DNA of 64,000 bases from an uncultured Kiloniellaceae bacterium (GCA_947500035.1 CANMQP010000020.1:1-64000), one strand, 5' to 3'. Shown: positions 17,179-26,710, counted from the first letter of the stretch. The notes: generated by a model not told the origin, from the letters alone. Numbers and translations are program-made.

Positions 17179-19677
17179 TTGATCTCCCATGGCGTGGAAA
17201 TAGCAGGTTATCTTGTGGCGAGCTCCATTGTTAAAGCGTTTGGTAGGAAAGAGGACAGAAACCTGCTTCTTGTCCTCTTGCTGATCGCGGTTGCCGCCCT
17301 CTCCACGACATGGCTTTTAAGTTACGACGCGCGCGGGCATTTGCTGAAGCAGCAGGCCACGGGCTCCGCTACGAAATGGGAAACTTTCCTGACAATAGGG
17401 ATCGAGGGCCTGGAAAAGCTATCGGTGTCCGCCGAACTCTCTGAGAAAAATGCGCAAACCCTCGGGTTTGTTGCTCGAAGGGGTGGCGTTTTCCTCTATA
17501 AGCCGTTCGAACGAAACGGCGTGATCAAAGTTGCCTCGCGGCCCTATGATTTGGGCAAGGTCAGCTCGGGCGGTCATCTTACCGAGACTGTCCAAAAGGG
17601 TGAGAGCTTTGCGACGATCGCCGAGGATGGGGCGCTTGCGGAAGACCAGCGTCTGTTAAGTGAGGCTTCCGTCGATACGTCCCCTGAGGACGCGCCGGCG
17701 CATCACAACGCCAATTATTTCTTTTGGGGCATTACCGGGCTTCTGCTCTTTTGGGGAATTGGCTGGGCCGGCGTGATTCTACGCACTCTGCGCGACCGGA
17801 ATATCCGTGAACAAGAGCTGATGGACACTCAGGCTGAACTGGGCGTGCGCCTGTCTGAACTGCGCGATGCGCGCGAGCGGGTTGAAGCTGAAGCGACGGC
17901 CCAGGTTGCCTTGGCGGAAGAACTCTCGATGGCTCGAGACCAGGCGGACGCGGCGAATAAGGCCAAGTCTCAGTTTCTCGCCACCATGAGTCATGAAATC
18001 CGTACGCCGATGAATGGCGTTCTCGGGATGCTCGGTATTTTATCCGATACCGACTTGACGGACGATCAAATGAAATACACCAGGCTCGCGCGCGATTCCG
18101 CCGAGAGCCTGCTCTCGATCATCGACGACATCCTCGATTACTCAAAGCTGGAGGAAGGTCGTATCGATCTGGAAGAGGTCGATTACAGTCCCGAACAAGT
18201 GATTGATGGCGTGGTCTCGCTGCTTTCATCGAAAGCCAATGATGTCGGGCTCAGTCTTACGACCGAAGGAACGGACAAACTTCCGACCTGGCTGCGGGGC
18301 GACCCGACCCGGGTCAGGCAGATTCTCTTCAACCTCATTGGTAATGCGGTCAAGTTTACCGAGCGAGGTGGTGTGCGGGTCATCGCCAGCCACAAGGTGC
18401 TACCTGACAATGAGATCGAGGTGAGGATTGACGTCAAAGATACCGGTGTCGGGATCGCGCCTGAAGCTCAGGAAAAACTCTTCAAACGCTTTTCTCAGGC
18501 TGACAGTTCGACGACCCGTCGTTTCGGCGGCAGCGGCCTCGGCCTGGTTATCTGCCGGCAGCTGGCTCAGCTCATGCATGGTGGCGTCGGCCTTTTCAGC
18601 GAAGTCGGGAAGGGCAGCACCTTCTGGTTTACAATACGCTGTCCGCTCGGCGAGGCCCCTGTTCAGCAACTGCGGACCGGCTTTGGGATGGAAAGCAGCG
18701 AAAATCAGCCCAAGCTGAAAATCCTGGTTGCAGAAGACAACACCGTGAACCAGCTTGTCGCAAAAACGATCCTGACCAAAGCCGGTCACGACGTCGATGT
18801 TGTCGCGAACGGTTTCGAGGCCGTTGCCGCCGTCAGAGAAAATACCTTCGACGTTGTCTTGATGGATATCCAGATGCCAGAGATGGACGGGCCGATGGCG
18901 ACAAAGGAAATCCGCGCCCTTCCGGGGCCTCTGTCGGAAACGAAAATTGTCGCATTGACCGCAAATGCCATGGCAGGCCACCGTGAAGAATATCTGGCGG
19001 CCGGGATGGATGACTACGTCACGAAACCGATTGATCCGCGACAGCTTTTTGCCGCTTTGGCAAGGGTTACAAAGGACCTGAAGTCAACAAGCCATGACGT
19101 CGATCCTTATGAAGAAGCGGTGCCAGGCAACAAGGTTCCTGCGTCCGTGACAACAGAAATTGCTGATGAAGGTGATGTGCCGGCAGCGGAAAGCAACCAC
19201 GCGGTTAAAACAGACGATCCGGTTGAGCCCGGAGCCGTTGAACGCGAGATCGCACCAGCTGCAGCGCGTGCCTCTGATGATGACACTGTATCCGATAATG
19301 ACACTGCAAGTGACGAAAGCGAGAGTAACGTGACGAGCTTACTTCCTCTATTCGATCGAGAAAAATTTGACGAGCTGCGTGAGGCGCTCGGCGACGACGG
19401 TTTGCAGGAAGCACTTGGCTATGTTCCCACCGAAGCAGCCAAATCCCTAGCCGAAATCAAAAACTCGATTGCGGCCGGCGATTTGGAGACGGCCCAACGC
19501 GCGGCGCACAGCATCAAAGGGATGGCCAGTAACTTCGGTGCTCTACGCCTGCAAAACGTGGCGCGCGAGATCGAAACGGAAAGCGCCGACATCGAGACCG
19601 TGACACAAAAGCTCGCGGATCTCGAGGACGCCCTGACTCAGACCCAGTTGGAGATCGATCAGCTGAAATCGGCTTGA
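17179..19677 (+). CDS. Membrane hybrid histidine kinase (HisKA-HATPase-REC-HPt)
   Basis: 832 aa. Two membrane spans (~27-47 and ~179-202) bracket a periplasmic domain of ~130 residues. A coiled coil (205-260) leads to HisKA with His272 in [15 protein letters not shown], then HATPase_c (N-box [12 protein letters not shown]1 DTGVGI, G2 GGSGLGL). The REC domain has phospho-acceptor Asp563 ([11 protein letters not shown]) and Lys616. An acidic Ala/Asp/Ser-rich linker (~635-720) precedes an HPt domain with His777 (AHSIKG). All phosphorelay residues are present. The start is uncertain: TTG at 17179 gives the longest form, and GTG codons at 17194 and 17215 are alternatives. It is followed 46 bp later by a response regulator with GGDEF, its likely partner. 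Confidence 0.93.
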   Translation: MISHGVEIAGYLVASSIVKAFGRKEDRNLLLVLLLIAVAALSTTWLLSYDARGHLLKQQATGSATKWETFLTIGIEGLEKLSVSAELSEKNAQTLGFVARRGGVFLYKPFERNGVIKVASRPYDLGKVSSGGHLTETVQKGESFATIAEDGALAEDQRLLSEASVDTSPEDAPAHHNANYFFWGITGLLLFWGIGWAGVILRTLRDRNIREQELMDTQAELGVRLSELRDARERVEAEATAQVALAEELSMARDQADAANKAKSQFLATMSHEIRTPMNGVLGMLGILSDTDLTDDQMKYTRLARDSAESLLSIIDDILDYSKLEEGRIDLEEVDYSPEQVIDGVVSLLSSKANDVGLSLTTEGTDKLPTWLRGDPTRVRQILFNLIGNAVKFTERGGVRVIASHKVLPDNEIEVRIDVKDTGVGIAPEAQEKLFKRFSQADSSTTRRFGGSGLGLVICRQLAQLMHGGVGLFSEVGKGSTFWFTIRCPLGEAPVQQLRTGFGMESSENQPKLKILVAEDNTVNQLVAKTILTKAGHDVDVVANGFEAVAAVRENTFDVVLMDIQMPEMDGPMATKEIRALPGPLSETKIVALTANAMAGHREEYLAAGMDDYVTKPIDPRQLFAALARVTKDLKSTSHDVDPYEEAVPGNKVPASVTTEIADEGDVPAAESNHAVKTDDPVEPGAVEREIAPAAARASDDDTVSDNDTASDESESNVTSLLPLFDREKFDELREALGDDGLQEALGYVPTEAAKSLAEIKNSIAAGDLETAQRAAHSIKGMASNFGALRLQNVAREIETESADIETVTQKLADLEDALTQTQLEIDQLKSA

Positions 19678-19723
19678 ATGCACAACAAGCTGCTCTCCGA
19701 CGTTGCTGTAAAGTAGAAAGCGC

Positions 19724-20668
19724 ATGAAAAAGATTGCCATTATAGATGACGTATTGCCGAACGCGCTCTTGCTCAAGGGCTACGCGAAGCGTTTGGACGA
19801 TGTCGAGGCGGTGACTTTTACGGATCCTGTCGAAGCCCTGGAGTGGTGCGCCGAGAATGTCCCGGATCTGGTGATGCTGGATTATCTCATGCCGGAAATG
19901 GACGGCACCGAGTTCCTAAATCGCTTCCGTGAGTTTGACACCCTACGTGACATTCCCGTCGTCGTTATCACCGCAGCAGAGCAGAAAGAGGCGCTCTATT
20001 CAGCTCTGCAGGCGGGCGCAAACGACTTTTTGCGCAAGCCGGTCGATGATCTGGAACTGATCGCGCGCGCCAACAATATGCTCCAGCTGCGGGCCCGGCA
20101 GCTCGAGCTGGCCGAAGCCAACGAACGCCTGCTCGTGCTCGCGACCACGGACTCGCTGACTGGCCTCGCCAATCGCCGGCACTTTCTTGAAAAACTCCGC
20201 GATGAGCTCAGTCGCACGCAAAGGTACGGCCGGCCCTTGTCAGTGGCGATGGTTGACGCAGACCACTTTAAAGCGGTCAACGACACCTATGGCCACGAGG
20301 TCGGCGACCGCGTGCTGCAGCAGCTTTCCAATCTGATGTCTCAAGAGGTCAGGGATGTCGATTGCGTTGGCCGCCTCGGTGGCGAGGAGTTCGCAATTCT
20401 GTTGCCCGAGACCAGCGTCGAGGGCGCGAAGGTCTTTTGCGAGCGTCTGCTCAAGAAGATTCGTGCTGCTGAGATCGATCTCGGCGAAGCAACCCTGCGC
20501 TACACCGTGAGTATTGGCCTTACCCAGGTCTGCAAGGGTGAAACCATGACCGACGTCATTCTGAACCGTGCCGATGAAGCGCTCTATGCCGCCAAGGAAA
20601 GCGGTCGGGACCGAGTGTCTATCCACGAAATCCCCTGTGACGGGATCGAGACGCAGGCGCGAAACTGA
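19724..20668 (+). CDS. Response regulator with GGDEF domain (diguanylate cyclase, PleD-like)
   Basis: 314 aa. REC domain 1-120 with Asp53 (VMLDYLMPEMDG) and Lys105; GGDEF domain ~140-305 with intact signature GGEEF (219-223) and substrate-site segments TDSLTGLANRRHF and DADHFKAVNDTYGHEVGD. RDVD (210-213) lies exactly five residues before GGEEF, the position of the RxxD allosteric I-site, so feedback inhibition by c-di-GMP is expected. It probably receives phosphate from the hybrid kinase encoded just upstream and converts 2 GTP to c-di-GMP. Receiver-plus-GGDEF order as here is one REC shorter than Caulobacter PleD. Confidence 0.94.
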   Translation: MKKIAIIDDVLPNALLLKGYAKRLDDVEAVTFTDPVEALEWCAENVPDLVMLDYLMPEMDGTEFLNRFREFDTLRDIPVVVITAAEQKEALYSALQAGANDFLRKPVDDLELIARANNMLQLRARQLELAEANERLLVLATTDSLTGLANRRHFLEKLRDELSRTQRYGRPLSVAMVDADHFKAVNDTYGHEVGDRVLQQLSNLMSQEVRDVDCVGRLGGEEFAILLPETSVEGAKVFCERLLKKIRAAEIDLGEATLRYTVSIGLTQVCKGETMTDVILNRADEALYAAKESGRDRVSIHEIPCDGIETQARN

Positions 20669-20676
20669 GATTGGCG

Positions 20677-21735
20677 CTATGCAGCCGACGAGGTCAATGA
20701 CAGCTTCTTCATAAAGCGTTCCTCCGCAATCTGATCTGCTGCCCGAAATGTCGGGATGCCCGCGGTTGCGGAACGCTTGAAGATCTCCGTCAAAGTGTCG
20801 TGAATCTTCGCGACATGGGCGAAGGCCTTCTGTTGGTCGTAGTTCGGGCCTTCGTGACTGATATTGATGACACCACCGGCGTTGATGACGTAATCGGGTG
20901 CATAGAGGACACCGCGCTTGTGGAGCTCTATCCCGTGGCGGGGCTCTGCAAGCTGATTATTGGAGGATCCGGCTACGATCGGTGTCTGAAGGACTTTCAG
21001 GGTCTCATCATTGATGACGGCCCCGAGCGCGCAGGGGGCAAAAACATCAGCCTCGACGCCATAAATGGCATCCGGTGCCACGGCTGCCGTGCCGAAGCTC
21101 TCGACCGCGCGTGCGACTGCCGCCTGGTCAATATCCGTGACGATCAGCTTTGCGCCGTCATCAGCCAGGTATTTGCAAAGGTTCCATCCGACACTGCCTA
21201 GGCCCTGCACGGCAACGCTTAATCCCGAGACCGAGACCCGGTTCAGGCGCTGCGCGACGGCCGCACGGATGCCCATATAGACGCCGTAGGCCGTTGACGG
21301 GGAAGGGTCGCCTGCACCGCGCTCCGGCGTTCCGGCGACGAACTCGGTCTCCTGTGCCATCATCTGGACGTCGGCGACCGAAATGCCGACGTCTTCCGCA
21401 ATCGAGTAGCGTCCGCCCAGGCTGTCGACGAAACGTCCCATCGCTCGAAACAGCGCTTCCGATTTCATCGTTTTGGCGTCGCCGATGATCACGGATTTGC
21501 CGCCACCCATGTTCAGGCCCGCCAGCGCAGACTTGTACGTCATCCCGCGTGACAGACGCAGAGCGTCGGTCAAGGCGTCGTCGTCGCTCTCATAGGGCCA
21601 CATCCGGCAGCCGCCGAGGGCGGGGCCGCGATTGGTGTTGTGTATGGCAATGATGGCTTTCAGACCGCTTTCCGTGTCGTTGCAGAAAGCGATTTCTTCG
21701 TGTCCGTCGAACTCGGGGTGCGAAAAGGGAGTCAT
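20677..21735 (-). CDS. Leucine dehydrogenase-like Glu/Leu/Phe/Val dehydrogenase
   Basis: 352 aa, the normal length for octameric Leu/Phe/Val dehydrogenases. [14 protein letters not shown] and [16 protein letters not shown] contain the conserved glycine-rich substrate pocket and catalytic lysines, [14 protein letters not shown] follows, and [20 protein letters not shown] is the NAD-binding Rossmann motif. It should reversibly deaminate branched-chain amino acids to 2-oxoacids. Its 3' end is 8 bp from the convergent diguanylate cyclase gene. Substrate preference within the family is not resolvable by eye. Confidence 0.9.
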   Translation of the reverse strand: MTPFSHPEFDGHEEIAFCNDTESGLKAIIAIHNTNRGPALGGCRMWPYESDDDALTDALRLSRGMTYKSALAGLNMGGGKSVIIGDAKTMKSEALFRAMGRFVDSLGGRYSIAEDVGISVADVQMMAQETEFVAGTPERGAGDPSPSTAYGVYMGIRAAVAQRLNRVSVSGLSVAVQGLGSVGWNLCKYLADDGAKLIVTDIDQAAVARAVESFGTAAVAPDAIYGVEADVFAPCALGAVINDETLKVLQTPIVAGSSNNQLAEPRHGIELHKRGVLYAPDYVINAGGVINISHEGPNYDQQKAFAHVAKIHDTLTEIFKRSATAGIPTFRAADQIAEERFMKKLSLTSSAA

Positions 21736-22196
21736 GGCATTCCTGTCCAGCTATAGTCTGTCCAAGCGCGGGCTTTCTTTACGGCCCGCTTGAAATTATC
21801 TGTCGGCTGTTTCCGGCCGTAGCAGCATTTCAAACATCCCTGTTCGATTGCTCCTATAGTAAGTGTTATGTGTTAAAATTCTCTGTTCAATAAAAAAATA
21901 TCGATAAGAAACATATAGTTATTATGTATGTCATCATTGATGATTCGGTTTTCAAAAATGATTTCGAAATGTAATTCGTAGAAAGATTGTTTCTGATGGA
22001 AAGATCGAAAATATTTATTGTGCGGTGCGGCAATTCACTTCGCGTGATTGAAGTAAAAAGAAATTCAGAGGGCCAAAAATAAAGAGCGATATTTGTGAAA
22101 AAGAAAAGCAGCGGAAGCGTTCTCACGCCGTCCGCCGCTGATCATGTCTTGAAATATTATTTCGCGAATCTTCCCGTTGTCAGGAAAGGTTCAGGG
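21736..22196 (-). other. AT-rich gene-free stretch
   Basis: 461 bp between the leucine dehydrogenase start and the alcohol dehydrogenase stop. From about 21840 to 22100 it is strikingly AT-rich compared with the rest of the window. A 79-codon minus-strand frame at 21887-22126 has hydrophobic low-complexity sequence expected from AT-rich DNA and no family signal, so I do not call it. The stretch should contain the promoter of the leucine dehydrogenase gene and the terminator listed at 22097-22140. Confidence 0.5.
22097..22140 (-). terminator. Terminator of the alcohol dehydrogenase transcript
   Basis: Read on the minus strand, CAGCGG (22140-22135) pairs with CCGCTG (22114-22109), with an inner GCGT/ACGC helix, followed by CTTTTCTTTTTC. 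It lies 57 bp past the stop of the iron alcohol dehydrogenase gene. Confidence 0.7.
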
Positions 22197-23372
22197 TTAC
22201 AGCTCACCCGCGATGGCGGCTTCCAGCATTTTCTTCAATGCCGGTACTTCTAGCGGGATCGGATTCCCTGGCGCCGTTGGATCGACAGCGGCCATCTCGG
22301 CAATTTCATCGACCCGGTCTTTACCGACTCCGATTTCGGAGAGGGAATGCGGGATCTTCAGGTCACTGCGCATCTTCAAGACCCAGGCCATAAAGCTGTC
22401 GAACGAGGGGTCCGGCAATTCCAGCCAGGCGGCAAGTCGCGTGATCTTGATTTCGACTGCCGGGCGATTGAACTTCAGGACGTAGGGCATGACCACTGCA
22501 TTGGTCAGGCCGTGGTGGGTGTCATAGAGAGCGCCGATCGGGTGGCTGAGCGAATGAATAGCGCCGAGACCCTTCTGAAAGGCGGTGGCGCCCATGCTGG
22601 CGGCCGAGAGCATGTGTGCGCGGGCCTCGATGTTGCTGCCTTCGGCAACGGCTGTCGGCAACCAGTCCTTGACCAGCCGCATGCCCTCGACGGCGATACC
22701 CTCCGCCATGGGGTGATATCCCGGCGCGCAGTAGGCTTCCAGGCAGTGTGCCAGGGCATCCATGCCCGTCGCCGCGGTAATATGCGGTGGCAGGCCGACG
22801 GTTAACTCGGGATCGGAGATCACCACGCCGGGCAGGAATTTCGGATGAAAGATGACTTTCTTCGTGTGGGTCGCTTCATCCAAAATGACCGAAGCGCGGC
22901 CGACTTCAGATCCGGTACCGGCTGTGGTCGGGACGGCGACGATAGGTGCGATTTTCTCGCTGTCCGCCCGCTTCCAGTTGTCGCCGACATCTTCGAAGTC
23001 CCAGATCGGAAGGCTCTGGCCCGCCATGAACGCGATCGCCTTGGCGGCGTCAAGACCGCTGCCGCCACCCCAGGCGATGACGCCATCATGGTTGCCGGAC
23101 TTGAAGGCCGCGACACCATCTTCGACGTTTTTGCCGATCGGATTGGGTTTCACGTCGCTGAAGAGGCCTGTGGGCAGGCCGTCCGCGGCGTTTGCCGCGA
23201 TGGCATCGGTTACCATCGGTAAAGCTGCCAGTCCCGGATCGGTAACGAGCAGTGGGTTGCTCATACCGAGGCTACGGCAGGCTGCGGCAAGATTTTTGAT
23301 CCGGCCCGGACCAAACAGAATTTGCGTTGGGTAGCTCCAATTGGCTTTGAAGCTTGTGATGCTGTCGCTCAT
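22197..23372 (-). CDS. Iron-containing alcohol dehydrogenase
   Basis: 391 aa group III (Fe-ADH) enzyme. The NAD-binding region has IAWGGGSGLDAAKAIAFM (GGGS motif) and PTTAGTGSEV. The metal-binding segment contains D and H ligands in MDALAHCLEAYCAPGYHP and the downstream HSLSHPIGALYDTHHG. It should interconvert an alcohol and an aldehyde or ketone using NAD(P). It sits downstream of an aldehyde dehydrogenase on the same strand but is separated from it by a 266-bp inverted-repeat element, which may uncouple their expression. Confidence 0.93.
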   Translation of the reverse strand: MSDSITSFKANWSYPTQILFGPGRIKNLAAACRSLGMSNPLLVTDPGLAALPMVTDAIAANAADGLPTGLFSDVKPNPIGKNVEDGVAAFKSGNHDGVIAWGGGSGLDAAKAIAFMAGQSLPIWDFEDVGDNWKRADSEKIAPIVAVPTTAGTGSEVGRASVILDEATHTKKVIFHPKFLPGVVISDPELTVGLPPHITAATGMDALAHCLEAYCAPGYHPMAEGIAVEGMRLVKDWLPTAVAEGSNIEARAHMLSAASMGATAFQKGLGAIHSLSHPIGALYDTHHGLTNAVVMPYVLKFNRPAVEIKITRLAAWLELPDPSFDSFMAWVLKMRSDLKIPHSLSEIGVGKDRVDEIAEMAAVDPTAPGNPIPLEVPALKKMLEAAIAGEL

Positions 23373-23449
23373 GACTCAATCGCTCTTAATAATGGTCAAA
23401 ACCCTAATAGCAGGGCCGGACACTCAGTTGACGTTGTTGTTCGGTCTCA

Positions 23450-23715
23450 TAGGGTGTTGAGGTTCAGGATATCGTCGTGGCGGAACATATGTTTTCAGCG
23501 GTTAGGAGCGAGTGGGGCCGTGTGGCGGGCCCCACACAAGGCACTCACGATGCAAGGGCTGAAAATATATGTTCCGTCCTGAAAGGATTGTTCAGAGATA
23601 AATCAAGATCGCGTCGCTCGTCTTTGAATATGCCCAACATGTTCTGCCTCCTCGTTCCTAATCTTGATTGATCTCTGAACAACCCCGGCGGTATCCCGAA
23701 CCTCAACAGACCCTA
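23450..23715. mobile_element. 266-bp element of three inverted-repeat pairs (MITE-like)
   Basis: Terminal repeats: left GGGTGTTGAGGTTCAGGAT (23452-23470) and right, read inverted, GGGTCTGTTGAGGTTCGGG (ends at 23713), flanked on both sides by TA. Inside are two more pairs: CGGAACATATGTTTTCAGC (23481-23499) with 23558-23576 (18/19 match, enclosing the GTGGGGCC/GGCCCCAC hairpin at 23512-23535), and 23588-23609 with 23661-23682 (21/22 match). The whole would fold as a three-way junction in RNA or a branched cruciform in DNA. TA duplication and TIRs fit a MITE of an IS630/Tc1-like or IS427-group IS5-like family. No transposase is present. The right end provides part of the aldehyde dehydrogenase stop codon. 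Confidence 0.7.
23545..23640 (-). CDS. Possible 31-aa peptide inside the inverted-repeat element
   Basis: On the minus strand a GAGGAGG sequence lies 7 nt before an ATG at 23640, opening a frame that begins MLGIFKDERRDLDLSL and ends IFSALAS with TGA at 23547-23545. The ribosome site is strong, but the frame runs through both internal inverted-repeat arms and has no family resemblance. It may be a relic of the parent element or a chance frame. Confidence 0.25.
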   Translation of the reverse strand: MLGIFKDERRDLDLSLNNPFRTEHIFSALAS

Positions 23716-25104
23716 GACGGCTGTGCGGAGATGAAAGGACTTGGGCCGGGTAAGCTGTTCAAACCCGACCTGAGACAGGCTGCAGCCGCGCCCCGAGTCT
23801 TTTACGCCGGTCCAGGCCAGCGCGGGGTCGAGATAGTCGCAACGGTTCATGAACCAGGTCCCGGTTTCGATCCGGTCACCGATGTCGAGCGCGGCATCTT
23901 CATCCCGCGTCCAGATGGATGCCGTCAACCCGAAGTCACTGTCATTCATAAGGCCGATGGCCTCTTCATCCGAGGCGACTTTCATCAGACCGACGACAGG
24001 GCCGAAGCTTTCCTCGGTCATGACCCGCATGTTGTGATCCACATCGCTCAGTACCTGAGGCGCGAGATAGGGCGTGCCCGCCTGATCCATTGCAAAAATC
24101 GAGCTGTCGATCAGGGCGCGTGCGCCCTGGGTAACGGCTTCCGCAGTTTGACCCCGCACGAAATCGGCCGCCGAGGACTTCACCATTGGCCCGAGATTGG
24201 TCTCGGTCTCGAGCGGATTGCCCAACCGGTATCCGCGGACCAATTCGGCATAGCCTTCGACGAAGTCGTCGTAGACGTCCGAATGCACGTAGATCCGTTC
24301 AATGCCGCAGCAGGACTGTCCGCTGTTGAACATAGCCCCGTCGACGAGGGTTTCGATCGCATGCTCCAGCTTGACATCGGGCCGGACATAGGCCGGGTCC
24401 TTGCCGCCGAGCTCGAGGCCCATTCCGATAAAGCGCTTTGCACCGGCCGTCTGCACTGCCCGGCCGGCGTTTACCGACCCGGTGAAGGAGACGAAGTCGA
24501 TACCGTCGCTGCCGATCAGCTTGAGCGCATCCTCATGACCGAGGTGCAGAAACTGAAAGACACCCTCAGGCAGGCCAGCAGCTGCAAAAGCCTCGGCAAA
24601 GCGTTCGGCGCAGAGCGGCGTTTGGGCAGAGTGCTTTAGAATGACCGCATTGCCGGCCAGCAGAGCGGGAACAACCGAATTCACGGCGGTTAGATAAGGA
24701 AAGTTCCAGGGGGCGACAACAAAGACCACACCCAGGGGATCGCGGCGAATGAAGCGGGTGAAGCCGTCTTTGGGCTCCACAGCAAGATCGTCGAGGGCGC
24801 CCGGGGCAATCTTGATCATGTGCCGGGCCCGCTCCTCAAAGCCGGCGACTTCGCCGGGCCCCTGAGATATCGGGCGTCCCATCTGCCAAGTGATCTCCTC
24901 GGCAATTGCGTCCCGCTTGGCCACGAAGGCATCGACCGCCTTGGTCAGCAGAGCCTGCCGCGTCGCCAGTGGTGTTGACCTCCAAGCCGCCTGGGCGTCT
25001 TGGGCCTTCGCCAGTGCTGCCGCTATTTCGCCGGCCTTTGCCAGCGGGCGCTCCACGTAGATGCTGCCGTCAACCGGCGAGACACACTTAAGGCTGTCGA
25101 CCAT
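23713..25104 (-). CDS. NAD(P)-dependent aldehyde dehydrogenase
   Basis: 463 aa ALDH-superfamily enzyme. VVAPWNFPYLTAVNSVVPAL and ILKHSAQTPL form the cofactor-binding region, GLELGGKDPAYV holds the general-base glutamate, and the nucleophile is one of the two adjacent cysteines in FNSGQSCCGIERIYVH. The C-terminus GFEQLTRPKSFHLRTAV is normal for the family. The stop codon TAG consists of the TA flank plus the first G of the adjacent inverted-repeat element. Neighbouring Fe-ADH, SDR and glutamine synthetase-like genes suggest oxidation of an amine-derived (possibly gamma-glutamylated) aldehyde, which is inference. Confidence 0.93.
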   Translation of the reverse strand: MVDSLKCVSPVDGSIYVERPLAKAGEIAAALAKAQDAQAAWRSTPLATRQALLTKAVDAFVAKRDAIAEEITWQMGRPISQGPGEVAGFEERARHMIKIAPGALDDLAVEPKDGFTRFIRRDPLGVVFVVAPWNFPYLTAVNSVVPALLAGNAVILKHSAQTPLCAERFAEAFAAAGLPEGVFQFLHLGHEDALKLIGSDGIDFVSFTGSVNAGRAVQTAGAKRFIGMGLELGGKDPAYVRPDVKLEHAIETLVDGAMFNSGQSCCGIERIYVHSDVYDDFVEGYAELVRGYRLGNPLETETNLGPMVKSSAADFVRGQTAEAVTQGARALIDSSIFAMDQAGTPYLAPQVLSDVDHNMRVMTEESFGPVVGLMKVASDEEAIGLMNDSDFGLTASIWTRDEDAALDIGDRIETGTWFMNRCDYLDPALAWTGVKDSGRGCSLSQVGFEQLTRPKSFHLRTAV

Positions 25105-25219
25105 AATTCCCCTAACTCCAAAAAATGCGGAGTGACTTTATAGGGGCGCGGCGAGATGCTGCAAGGAGAGTTGTGAGCGGACGCTGCTGCGGTAGAGACT
25201 GTCGCCCGGAAGGGCCCTG

Positions 25220-25660
25220 TTATCCGCCCCCCGGTTCAATACCAAGCTCGGCTAACAGCTCTGCTTCTGTGACGCGCGGGCGGTCGTCCTTGAAGTCATA
25301 GCGTTCCGGTTTTGCATCGACGTAGATGTGACGGCCCAGTTTAAAATCATCGGCAGTATCGAAGCTTTCTGCCGAAATGATGGTCATGGCGTCCGGGTTT
25401 TCCGCCAGGCGCCAGAAGAGACTGCTGCCGCAGCGCGCGCAAAACCCTCGCTGAGCCCAATCCGTGCCCTGGTACCAGGCAAGACCCTCCTGATTCGTGA
25501 AGACGGGCGCGCCGGGGCATTGAACGGCCATGAGGGGGCCTGCGCTCCATTTTCGGCACATTCCGCAATGGCAGATACTGAACACGGCCTCCGGAACGGC
25601 AATCTCGAACCTGACCGCGTTGCAAAGGCAGCCGCCGCTGCGTTGCTGACCCGTCGCCAT
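25220..25660 (-). CDS. GFA-family zinc protein (Mss4-like fold)
   Basis: 146 aa. The zinc ligands of the glutathione-dependent formaldehyde-activating (GFA/CENP-V) family are visible: GGCLCNAVRFE, SICHCGMCRKW and FCARCGSSLFW. Members range from S-hydroxymethyl-glutathione-related enzymes to proteins of unknown role, so only the fold is assigned. It lies 116 bp upstream of the aldehyde dehydrogenase on the same strand and could join its transcript. Start at 25660 (MATGQQRSGG). Confidence 0.88.
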   Translation of the reverse strand: MATGQQRSGGCLCNAVRFEIAVPEAVFSICHCGMCRKWSAGPLMAVQCPGAPVFTNQEGLAWYQGTDWAQRGFCARCGSSLFWRLAENPDAMTIISAESFDTADDFKLGRHIYVDAKPERYDFKDDRPRVTEAELLAELGIEPGGG

Positions 25661-25759
25661 GGCATGTCTCCCTGTTATCCTGCCGAAACGCCAGCAGGAA
25701 TTATGCCTGAGCCGGCAGGGGACGCAAGGTCGGGTCGACGGTTGCTTCGGTGATCGTTG

Positions 25760-26710
25760 TTATTTGGTGATAGCTGCGCCGGCCTTGGCGGTTTCCCGGC
25801 GCTCGTCAATCAACACAGTTCGAGCCACACGGAAGCCGATATCGTTTCTGCGGACATCCTGTTCGGCCCGGCCACGGTTAGCGGCGCGGGTCTGTCCGTA
25901 AAAGCTCTTCCAGGAGCCGCCGCGAATGCTGCGGGTTTCGCAGTTCGATTTTTCCCGTGCTGCGCCGTTTGACGGGGCACCACGATAGCTCGGCAGGTAA
26001 CAGTCGGCTGTCCACTCCCAGACATTGCCGAGCATGTCGTGAACCTTGAATGCGTTCGGGGGATACTGGCCAACCGGCACGGTCATGTCGGAGCTGCGCG
26101 CGGTTTCACTGTAACAGTAACGGCAATTGCCAATGCCCTGCCCGGAGATGTCGATCGCGCTCGACTCTGCGCGGGCCGCATACTCCCACTCCGCCTCGCT
26201 GAGTAGGCGGTAATCCAGGCCGGTCTTTCTATTCAGCCAGGATATATAGTCCTGGGCGTCGTTCCAGGAGACATTCACGAGAGGCCGGAGCGCTTTGCCC
26301 CAGTTCTCGTCTTCCGGCATGTGACTGCATCCGCCTTCCTCGACGCAGACTGTCCATTCCCGGAACGTGACTTCGTACATCCCCACGGCAAAGCCATGGG
26401 GGATCCTTACCTCGCGCCTGGGTTTTTCGTCGGTTTCCCCCCGCCGTGAGCCCATCTCGAAGCTTCCAGGCTCAACCACCACCATCTTCGGACAATCGAC
26501 ACAGTCCTTCACGACAGTGCCGGATTTATAGACTTTGGGGTCGGCAGAAATCGGCTTCTCCGGCGTTGTTGTGCAGGAGGCCGTTACGAGAGCGCCAAAC
26601 GACAGTGCCGCAAAACGCAAGCCAAAAGCTGTCAAACCCTTGGTTTTGATCGATGTGGAAGGCTCGGAGCTGCCGGTTTTTTCCGGTCGAACAAAGGAAC
26701 GCCTGGGCAT
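25760..26710 (-). CDS. SUMF1/FGE-domain protein, membrane-associated, probably not an active FGE
   Basis: About 316 aa. A hydrophobic segment FGLRFAALSFGALVTASC resembles a lipoprotein or signal sequence (weak lipobox, TASC), implying export. The SUMF1 domain follows: MVVVEPGSFEMGS, YEVTFREW, RPLVNVSWNDAQDYISWLN, YRLLSEAEWEYAAR, DMLGNVWEWTADCY, SIRGGSWKSF and IGFRVAR. The C-terminal cysteine pair used by true formylglycine-generating enzymes is absent after GGSW, so it is probably a non-sulfatase-activating member of the family. GTG at 26725 is an alternative start. No sulfatase gene is nearby. Confidence 0.85.
   Translation of the reverse strand: MPRRSFVRPEKTGSSEPSTSIKTKGLTAFGLRFAALSFGALVTASCTTTPEKPISADPKVYKSGTVVKDCVDCPKMVVVEPGSFEMGSRRGETDEKPRREVRIPHGFAVGMYEVTFREWTVCVEEGGCSHMPEDENWGKALRPLVNVSWNDAQDYISWLNRKTGLDYRLLSEAEWEYAARAESSAIDISGQGIGNCRYCYSETARSSDMTVPVGQYPPNAFKVHDMLGNVWEWTADCYLPSYRGAPSNGAAREKSNCETRSIRGGSWKSFYGQTRAANRGRAEQDVRRNDIGFRVARTVLIDERRETAKAGAAITK

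Noticed and set aside
21887-22126. 79-codon hydrophobic minus-strand frame in the AT-rich island
   Set aside because: Its composition is what AT-rich non-coding DNA yields, it overlaps the terminator of the alcohol dehydrogenase, and it has no ribosome site.
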